6,269 nucleotides of DNA, taken from assembly GCA_028718575.1 (NCBI GenBank), contig JAQULN010000185.1:1-6269 (forward strand). Reading direction: 5' to 3'. How positions within the stretch are numbered: the stretch's first letter is position 1; each line of letters begins with the position of its first letter. The notes under the pieces are model-generated. The model was given only the letters and a program-made list of their open reading frames with translations, did not search any database and was not told the origin of the DNA. Positions 1 through 5,590 of the stretch are shown here, piece by piece. This stretch comes from Candidatus Krumholzibacteriia bacterium (lineage in GTDB: Bacteria; Krumholzibacteriota; Krumholzibacteriia; LZORAL124-64-63). The translations under genes were made by a program, and so were the position numbers.

Positions 1-1
1 C

Positions 2-2410
2 ATGATCACCAGCGGTGTCGCCGAGATCCTCTACAGCGAAGCGAGCCTGGCTCCCGACGGGACCGTGCCCACCCGCTTGACGGCTGCGAACGCCGATGTG
101 CTCGTCGTGGTGCACCCGCAGTTCCAAACCTCGACGCAGGCGTGGATCGAGTATCGTCGTCATCGCAGCGGCACCGACGCGCTGACGATCCACGCCGTCG
201 ATCCGCAACACCTCTACGACTGGTACAGCGGCGGCTTGAAGGATCCCTGGGCGATCAAACGTTTCGTCAATCATGCCTTGGACAGCCCAACCTGGGGATC
301 CTGGGCATTGGTGCTGGTGGGGACGGCGAACGAAAATCCCCGGCAGCTAGGCGTGCCGAGCGCCGGGCGGCCGTGGTCGCGGGATTGGGTGCCGACCCAC
401 TTCCACGTCCAGACCGCGTCGTCAAACCTCCCGGAGGTGCTTGGTTCGGACAAGTGGTATGCCTGCCAGATCGCCGGGGACGCGGGCTTCCCCGGGACGA
501 TCTCGCAGCCCACGGATCTCTACGTCGGACGTTTCCCGGTCAATACGCCGGCGGAGGTCGAGCGGCTGCTGGCGAAGATCCAACAGGTCGAAAGTGCTCC
601 CACGAGCGATCCCTGGCGCCGGCGAGGCATCTTCATCGCCGATGACGCCTGGTCCAGCGGTTCGCTGAGCGCTGAAGGAATCATCCTGTCCTACCAGGCC
701 TGGGAGTTGCTCTTCGAGACCAGCGAAGACGGCGTGATGGCGCCGGCCTGGGTCGACAACGGCGGGATGGTCGACCTGACGGCCGAGACGGTTCTGTTGC
801 GACCCTTCATGCACGGCGCGCATCCGAACATCGACGATACGATCCGGCTCTCCGATGCGAGGGTATGGTGCGCCAACAGCGGCGCGCCCGAGGCGCTCAT
901 CGCGGCGTTGAGCCGCGGCGGGACGCTGGCGCACTTCCAGGGACATGCGAATCATTGGGTCTTGACGCACGAACACTGGTTCCGGGACGACGCTCGCATT
1001 GCCGGCGCCCGGCGCGATGTGAACCTGCTGACGAACGTCGGCAAACCGTTCCTCTTCTGCGGCATGGGTTGCCACCTGGGCGACTTCGCTCAGAACGTGG
1101 CTGCGACGAATGGCTTCAACGAGCCTGGACTCGGCGAGAAGCTGCTGCTCTGGACCGACGGCGGCGCGGTTGCTGTCTACGCGAGCACGGGGTTCGAGTA
1201 CGGGGATCCCAATCGGGATCTCAGCGAGATCTTCCTCGACCGCATGGTAAACCGGCCGCCGCACATGACGATCGGCGGCGAGACGGTGACCAGCCGGTGG
1301 CTGCTCGGCGAGCTGAAATGGGCCTCGGAAGCGGACATCCTCGCCATCAGCCAGGGTTCATTCTATCGAGGCATGGTTTATCAATTCGCGATCCTCGGCG
1401 ATCCGCTCCTGATGTTCAACGGCGGCCTGCCCGAGGTCGAAGCCGAACTCACCGGCCCGAACGGCGGTCCGCTGGTGAATCTGCAGGGGGCGCTCGTGGC
1501 GGTCGACGCGTCCGGGCAGCGAACGCTCACCCTGCAGGCGCGTGACGAGGCCGGCATCGACCGCTTGCGGATCGTCGACTCGGCCGGCGCCGACCTACCG
1601 GGCGCGTTGGTCGTCGAGACTCCGTATTACGCCACCGGCAGCCGACAGATCATCAACTACGAATTGACCTTGCCGGTGCGACCTTTCGCGCACGACGTGC
1701 TGCTGCGGATCTATGACAGCGCGGCGCCCCTGGACTCCGATGCGCACGTCGTGGTGACCCTCAACGTCGCACAGGAGATCGCCGTCGTGAATCTCAACGA
1801 CGGCGAGCCGCTCGATCCCACCCAATTCGCGTTCGTGGCCGATGTGCCGGTGCCGCTCGAGTTGACCGTGACCAGCGCCGCGTGGTTCGACGAGGCGACG
1901 ACGGTGACGGCTGCCGGTGAGGCGGTGGAACTCTCCGGTTTCTCGAGCACCGTCGTGAACGATCACACGCTGCGGGTGCTCGTGACGGCCACGGTGCCGG
2001 CCGATAAGAGCAAGGCGGACCGCGGGATGTCTCTCGTGATCGACGGCTACCCGAGCTACGTCGCGCTCGAAACCAATCCGATTCCGCTGGCGACGGCCGG
2101 CATCAACGGCCTGGTCAGCTTTCCCAACCCTTCACCCGGCGAAACTCGCTTCTTGTTTTCCTCGACGCTGACCGCCGGCCGCGGCCGGGTGCGCGTGTGG
2201 ACGGTCAGCGGCCGCCAGGTGGCCGATGTGCCGTTCACGCTGGATCGAAGCCGCATACCCGCCTCCGACGACGGCTACGCGGTGGCGTGGAACGGGCGCG
2301 ACCGTGTGGGCGACCGGCTGGCCAATGGAACCTATCTCTATCGCGTGGAACTGGAGACCGGCGCCGGCCAGGTGCGCAGCGGGATGCAACGGCTGGTCAT
2401 CATGCGCTGA
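2..2410 (+). CDS. C25 (gingipain-type) cysteine peptidase with C-terminal FlgD-like/T9SS-like sorting domain, 5'-truncated by the window
   Basis: This is probably a secreted or surface cysteine endopeptidase of family C25 (gingipains and PorU). Numbering from the first visible Met, residues about 31-110 match the family's opening (DVLVVVHPQF, then YSGGLKDPWAIKRFVNHAL, then LVLVGTAN). SDKWYA (149-154) and DLYVGRFPV (172-180) follow, as in gingipain R. The probable catalytic His is H315 in FQGHAN, where gingipains have GHG. The probable nucleophile is C357 in GCHLGDF, matching gingipain CVNGDF. The catalytic domain ends near residue 475. Beta-rich, Ig-like sequence runs from about 480 to 700. 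Residues 704-802 (VSFPNPSPGETRF, then WNGRDRVGDRLANGTYLYRV, ending RLVIMR) form a FlgD-Ig/type IX sorting-like domain. The ATG at position 2 is probably internal: signal peptide and propeptide are missing, and the catalytic domain begins only about 30 residues in. The family call is firm; substrate and secretion route are inferred. Confidence 0.85.
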   Translation: MITSGVAEILYSEASLAPDGTVPTRLTAANADVLVVVHPQFQTSTQAWIEYRRHRSGTDALTIHAVDPQHLYDWYSGGLKDPWAIKRFVNHALDSPTWGSWALVLVGTANENPRQLGVPSAGRPWSRDWVPTHFHVQTASSNLPEVLGSDKWYACQIAGDAGFPGTISQPTDLYVGRFPVNTPAEVERLLAKIQQVESAPTSDPWRRRGIFIADDAWSSGSLSAEGIILSYQAWELLFETSEDGVMAPAWVDNGGMVDLTAETVLLRPFMHGAHPNIDDTIRLSDARVWCANSGAPEALIAALSRGGTLAHFQGHANHWVLTHEHWFRDDARIAGARRDVNLLTNVGKPFLFCGMGCHLGDFAQNVAATNGFNEPGLGEKLLLWTDGGAVAVYASTGFEYGDPNRDLSEIFLDRMVNRPPHMTIGGETVTSRWLLGELKWASEADILAISQGSFYRGMVYQFAILGDPLLMFNGGLPEVEAELTGPNGGPLVNLQGALVAVDASGQRTLTLQARDEAGIDRLRIVDSAGADLPGALVVETPYYATGSRQIINYELTLPVRPFAHDVLLRIYDSAAPLDSDAHVVVTLNVAQEIAVVNLNDGEPLDPTQFAFVADVPVPLELTVTSAAWFDEATTVTAAGEAVELSGFSSTVVNDHTLRVLVTATVPADKSKADRGMSLVIDGYPSYVALETNPIPLATAGINGLVSFPNPSPGETRFLFSSTLTAGRGRVRVWTVSGRQVADVPFTLDRSRIPASDDGYAVAWNGRDRVGDRLANGTYLYRVELETGAGQVRSGMQRLVIMR

Positions 2411-2437
2411 GCGGGACGCGTCCGGCGTGCCGGCGAC

Positions 2438-2444
2438 AGGGAGG
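2438..2444 (+). promoter_or_regulatory. Shine-Dalgarno site deciding the start of the SpoIID-domain gene
   Basis: AGGGAGG lies five bases before the ATG at 2450. A longer reading from the GTG at 2444 is open in the same frame, but that GTG overlaps the Shine-Dalgarno sequence itself, so the ATG at 2450 is the better start. The difference is only two residues and does not affect the signal peptide. Confidence 0.7.
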
Positions 2445-2449
2445 TGCGC

Positions 2450-3850
2450 ATGCGAGGACCGGGGCCTGCGTCGCCGCGCGCCGCCGTTTTCTTGGCGATG
2501 CTGGCGGCCGCGGCCATGCTGAACCTCGTCAGCTGCGCGGCGCCCAAACGGGTCGGCGGTGCGGCTGCGCCCGGCGGGCCTGCGCCTGCACCGGGCGCCG
2601 GCGGCCCGGTGCTGCTGCGCGTCCTGGTGGCCGAAGATCGACCCGGCTTGCTGGTGTCCTGCACCGGCGCGTGGAGTCTCCAAGGCAGCAGTCGAGAATC
2701 CGTGGCGCTCGCGCTGGCGCCGGGCGATACGCTGCTGGCGCAGGATATCGCCGGCGACGTCTTGTACACCTGCGGGCGGCAGCGCGGCCGCTCGCCGCAC
2801 CTCGTGCTGCGCCCGCAAGACCCTGACGACTGGCTGCTCCTCGACGACCGCGCCTGGCGGGGCGAACTCTCCCTGATGGCCAAGCCGGCCGACGGCGTGA
2901 GCGGTACCGGCGGTCGCGGTCTCATGGCGATCAACATGGTCGAACTGGAGTGTTACCTGGCGGGGGTGGTCCCGCTGGAGATCGGCGCCCGACGCTCCGC
3001 GACGGAGCTGGCCGCTGTGGCGGCGCAGGCGATCGTCGCCAGGACGTACGCCGTCGCGCGGCGGCAGGCCGGTCGCGATCGCGGCTTCGATCTCTATGCC
3101 GACGACCGCGATCAGGTCTACGGCGGCGTAGCCAGCGAGGATTCGCTGTGCACGGCGGCGATTGCCGCCACGGCCGGCCTGGTGCTCGCCGGCGCGCAGG
3201 GTCTGGCGCCCACCTACTACCACTCGACCTGCGGCGGTCACACCGCTGCCGTCGCCGCGGTGTGGCCGACGGTGGACGATCCGCTCCTGCGCGGCGTGGC
3301 GGACCGCCGCCCGGACGGTTTGCCCTGGTGCGCCGAGAGCCGGTATGCGCAATGGCGCGAGCAGTGGACGTGGAGCGAGCTACAGTCGATCCTCGCGCGG
3401 ACCTTGCCGGCTTATCTCGACTACGTCCGGCAGCCCGGGCGCGCGGCCTGGGCGAACGACGCATTCCGTCCGGCCGTTGGCGGCGCCACCGGCCGGGATC
3501 CCGGCGCGCTCATCGGCCTGTCGGTTGCCGCGCGCACGCGCGAGGGCCGGGTGGCGGTGCTCGAGATCGAGACCGCTGCCGGGCATTACCGCGTGCGCGG
3601 CGATCAGACTCGTCGCGTGCTGCGGCCCGACCCGAGCAGCAGCCGCCTCCTGCGCAGCGCCTGGTTCGAGCTCGAGGTGGCGGCCGGCCGCCAGGTTTCG
3701 GCAGCGGGTCGCGGCTGGGGGCACGGTCTCGGCCTCTGCCAGGTGGGCGCGCTGGCCCGCGCGCGCGCGGGCCAGTCGGCCGCTGCCATCTTGACGCACT
3801 ACTATCCTGGCACCCGGTTGGTGCCGCTGGCCGGAGCGCCTCTGCCATGA
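2450..3850 (+). CDS. SpoIID/LytB-domain lipoprotein (probable peptidoglycan lytic transglycosylase or amidase enhancer)
   Basis: The 466-residue product starts with a lipoprotein signal peptide: Arg near the N-terminus, hydrophobic residues 11-27, and lipobox LVSC with lipidated C29. A Pro/Gly/Ala-rich linker covers about 30-52. Residues 54-150 form a small beta-rich N-terminal region (VLLRVLVAED...). The SpoIID domain follows from about 158: LECYLAGVVPLEIGA with E177 in the position of the SpoIID catalytic Glu, AAQAIVARTYAVARR (191-205), DQVYGG (221-226), YYHSTCGGHT (266-275), and the closing RGWGHGLGLCQVGA (421-434) with HYYPGTRL (450-457). SpoIID of sporeformers cuts denuded glycan strands; LytB stimulates an amidase. 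Outside sporeformers the exact role is less clear. It overlaps the next gene by four bases and follows the peptidase gene by 39 bases, so an operon is likely. The domain is clear; enzyme versus enhancer is not decided by sequence. Confidence 0.88.
   Translation: MRGPGPASPRAAVFLAMLAAAAMLNLVSCAAPKRVGGAAAPGGPAPAPGAGGPVLLRVLVAEDRPGLLVSCTGAWSLQGSSRESVALALAPGDTLLAQDIAGDVLYTCGRQRGRSPHLVLRPQDPDDWLLLDDRAWRGELSLMAKPADGVSGTGGRGLMAINMVELECYLAGVVPLEIGARRSATELAAVAAQAIVARTYAVARRQAGRDRGFDLYADDRDQVYGGVASEDSLCTAAIAATAGLVLAGAQGLAPTYYHSTCGGHTAAVAAVWPTVDDPLLRGVADRRPDGLPWCAESRYAQWREQWTWSELQSILARTLPAYLDYVRQPGRAAWANDAFRPAVGGATGRDPGALIGLSVAARTREGRVAVLEIETAAGHYRVRGDQTRRVLRPDPSSSRLLRSAWFELEVAAGRQVSAAGRGWGHGLGLCQVGALARARAGQSAAAILTHYYPGTRLVPLAGAPLP
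3752..3775. repeat. 24-bp perfect palindrome with an alternating CG core, inside the SpoIID-domain gene
   Basis: The left half CTGGCCCGCGCG (3752-3763) is followed directly by its exact reverse complement (3764-3775). It encodes residues 435-442 (LARARAGQ) in the conserved C-terminal part of the SpoIID domain. The centre is an uninterrupted alternating CG run. It may be only a by-product of Ala/Arg codons in GC-rich DNA; no function is assigned. Confidence 0.6.
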
Positions 3851-5349
3851 CCATCGACGCGGGGCAGCTGGCGGCACGGTTGATCGTCGGAGTGGCCGGC
3901 CCCGTTCTAGCGGACGCCGAACGGCAGTGGTTGCGCCGGTGGCAGCCGGCCGGCGTGATCTTGTTTGCGCGGAACTGCCGCGACCTGGGGCAGTGGCGCC
4001 GGCTCGTGGCGGATCTGCGGGCGGTTCTGCCTGCCGCCGCCGAGCTCTGCGCTGACCACGAGGGCGGACCGGTCTCGTTCCTGCAGGCCGTCGCGGGGCG
4101 TCCACCTGCACCGCGCACGCTCGGCGATCTGGACGACGTCGAGCGGACCCAGCGCGTCCACCAGGAGACAGGCCGGCGCCTGCGCGAGTTGGACCTGGAC
4201 CGCGTCCTGGCGCCCTGCTGCGATGTGCTCACCGAGCCTGGCAATCCGGTGATCGGCGCGCGCGCGTTCGGCGTCGACTCGGCCCTGGTCGCGAGGCACG
4301 CCGCCGCTGCGATGGCGGGGCTTACCGCCGCCGGTCTTGCGGGATGCGCCAAGCACTGGCCCGGCCACGGCCACGTCCGCGTCGATACGCACGAGACCGG
4401 CATGGCCAGCGTCGGCGTTGCGGGCGGTGGCGCAGCGGCGGGCGCCGTCGCGAGCGCCACGACGGCCGACGCGTCGCGCGAAGCGGTCCAGCAGCCGTTC
4501 CTCGCCGCCCTGGCGGCCGGGGCCACGCAAGTCATGCTCGCGCACCTGCCCGCCGGGCCTGGCCGGCTGCCGGCCTCGATCGACCCTGGGGAGATTGCCG
4601 CCCTGCGCGGGCGGGTCGGGCCGCGCGTCCTGCTGGTCAGCGACGATGTGAGTATGGGCGCCCTGCGCGCGCCGTTGGCTTTGCTCGGGGTTGACGCGGG
4701 CGACGGGCGCTCCAGCGGCCTGGCCGATCCGGCGATCCTGTCGCTCGATTGGTTGCTGGCGGTGGCCGCAGCCGGCTGCGATCGGCTCCTGCTGCGCGGA
4801 ATCCCGTGGCGGGCGTTGCCGCTGCCGAGCGGTGCGTCCGGCCCCCGGCTGCCGGACGCGCCCGTGCCGCTGGATCTCATGGAAGTTGGCCCGCCATCGG
4901 CGCTCTACGCCGAGACCAGGCAACTCGCCGCTGCCGCCGTAGCGCTGCGGCCAGGGTCGGAGCCGGTGCTCTGGTTCGACGCAACCGGCGCCGATCGCCT
5001 GGGCGAGGCGGCCAGTCTCCAGACCGTACTGCGCCGGCATTGGCCGCGGATTGTCCACTTGGAACCGATGGCGCCCCGTCTGGCGCCGGGCGAATCGTAT
5101 GCGGCCGTGCTGATCACGAGCCACCGGCCATTGACCGTCGCGCAAGCGCAGTTGCTGGCGGGGCTGGTTGCACCGGCCGGAACTGCCGTGGCAGCGGGCC
5201 ATCCGAGCCTGGCGGGCGACCTGCGCCGGCTGTTGAGCGACCGTTGGCAAGTCGATGCCATCTACGACGTTGCGGCGCCGGATCTGCTGGCTTTGCCGGG
5301 CGGCGGCGCGTCCGAGGCGCCGCCGTCTGCCCCTGCCGGCGCCATTTGA
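3847..5349 (+). CDS. nagZ: Beta-N-acetylhexosaminidase, GH3 family (NagZ type)
   Basis: This 500-residue GH3 enzyme probably removes non-reducing GlcNAc from muropeptides (GlcNAc-anhydroMurNAc) during cell-wall recycling. It has no signal peptide, so it is probably cytoplasmic. Motifs in order: GVILFARN (36-43), DHEGG (70-74), VIGARAFG (135-142, with the substrate-binding-type R139), KHWPGHG (169-175), the flexible-loop pair D180-T-H182 that supplies the NagZ acid/base His, and SDDVSMGA (275-282) with nucleophile D276. Residues about 345-490 resemble the second alpha/beta domain found in longer GH3 proteins; short NagZ is about 340 residues. The DxEGG motif is followed by PVSF rather than the usual RVxR. 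A Gly/Ala/Ser/Thr-rich stretch (191-210) sits after the His loop. The ATG overlaps the previous stop, which suggests translational coupling; a weak GGAG lies ten bases upstream. The same frame is open further upstream (from 2950), but that part lies within the SpoIID-domain gene and is not coding. Confidence 0.9.
   Translation: MTIDAGQLAARLIVGVAGPVLADAERQWLRRWQPAGVILFARNCRDLGQWRRLVADLRAVLPAAAELCADHEGGPVSFLQAVAGRPPAPRTLGDLDDVERTQRVHQETGRRLRELDLDRVLAPCCDVLTEPGNPVIGARAFGVDSALVARHAAAAMAGLTAAGLAGCAKHWPGHGHVRVDTHETGMASVGVAGGGAAAGAVASATTADASREAVQQPFLAALAAGATQVMLAHLPAGPGRLPASIDPGEIAALRGRVGPRVLLVSDDVSMGALRAPLALLGVDAGDGRSSGLADPAILSLDWLLAVAAAGCDRLLLRGIPWRALPLPSGASGPRLPDAPVPLDLMEVGPPSALYAETRQLAAAAVALRPGSEPVLWFDATGADRLGEAASLQTVLRRHWPRIVHLEPMAPRLAPGESYAAVLITSHRPLTVAQAQLLAGLVAPAGTAVAAGHPSLAGDLRRLLSDRWQVDAIYDVAAPDLLALPGGGASEAPPSAPAGAI
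5301..5325 (+). repeat. GC-rich hairpin in the 3' end of nagZ
   Basis: A perfect 9-bp inverted repeat (CGGCGGCGC at 5301-5309, GCGCCGCCG at 5317-5325) encloses a 7-base loop. It codes for part of the low-complexity C-terminal tail of NagZ and ends 21 bases before the -35 box of the tRNA promoter. No T-run follows, so it is not an intrinsic terminator. It could be a 3'-end structure of the operon mRNA or a chance effect of GC-rich Gly/Ala/Pro codons. Confidence 0.45.
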
Positions 5350-5374
5350 CAGCCCAGACAGAGCGCGCTATATT
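5346..5374 (+). promoter_or_regulatory. Strong sigma70-type promoter of the tRNA-Asp gene
   Basis: TTGACA (5346-5351) is a perfect -35 box and TATATT (5369-5374) matches five of six -10 positions. The spacer is exactly 17 bases. Transcription should start near 5381, about 15 bases before the mature tRNA 5' end. The -35 box contains the nagZ stop codon TGA (5347-5349). These are among the few AT-containing hexamers in a very GC-rich stretch, which supports a real promoter. Confidence 0.85.
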
Positions 5375-5395
5375 CCGGCTCCTATGCATCCCGGC

Positions 5396-5472
<77 letters not shown>

Positions 5473-5477
5473 CTTTC

Positions 5478-5500
5478 AACCGCCGCGCGGCGGTTTTTTT
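5478..5500 (+). terminator. Intrinsic terminator of the tRNA-Asp unit
   Basis: The stem AACCGCC (5478-5484) pairs with GGCGGTT (5489-5495) around a GCGC loop (5485-5488). A run of seven T (5494-5500) begins within the last two base pairs of the stem. It starts five bases after the tRNA CCA end. No terminator is visible between the nagZ stop and the tRNA, so it may also end the upstream operon. Confidence 0.92.
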
Positions 5501-5518
5501 ATTGGCGGCGTCCCGCCC

Positions 5519-5547
5519 TTGACCGGCGAGCGGTCCTCTGGCATGGT
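5519..5547 (+). promoter_or_regulatory. Possible weak promoter for the M49-like lipoprotein gene
   Basis: TTGACC (5519-5524) is a good -35 box. Seventeen bases later, CATGGT (5542-5547) keeps the key A2 and T6 of a -10 box but matches only three of six positions. A new promoter is expected here because the strong terminator at 5478-5500 cuts this gene off from upstream transcription. This placement is a guess. Confidence 0.3.
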
Positions 5548-5576
5548 GGCTGGACCCCGAGGCTGAAACCTGCGGC

Positions 5577-5582
5577 AAGGAG
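5577..5582 (+). promoter_or_regulatory. Shine-Dalgarno site of the M49-like lipoprotein gene
   Basis: AAGGAG lies eight bases before the ATG at 5591, a good distance. The in-frame ATG at 5585 would be only two bases away, too close, and those at 5594 and 5600 are further off. The site therefore favours 5591 as the start, among four in-frame ATGs within 16 bases. Confidence 0.65.
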
Positions 5583-5590
5583 AGATGGTC

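Noticed and set aside
2444..2449. GTG start two codons upstream for the SpoIID-domain gene
   Set aside because: The GTG overlaps the Shine-Dalgarno sequence AGGGAGG, while the ATG at 2450 has suitable spacing.
2132..3352. 406-codon reading frame on the minus strand
   Set aside because: Antisense shadow of the C25 and SpoIID genes: high-GC composition keeps it open, the product has no recognisable domain, and both sense genes have clear motifs.
2950..3846. Long open stretch in the nagZ frame upstream of its ATG
   Set aside because: It lies wholly inside the SpoIID-domain gene in another frame, its translation is Arg/Gly-rich with no family motif, and NagZ homology begins right after the ATG at 3847.
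3510..5250. Long minus-strand reading frames across nagZ (456 and 447 codons)
   Set aside because: Arg/Pro/Ala-rich translations typical of GC-rich shadows, opposite a well-supported GH3 gene.
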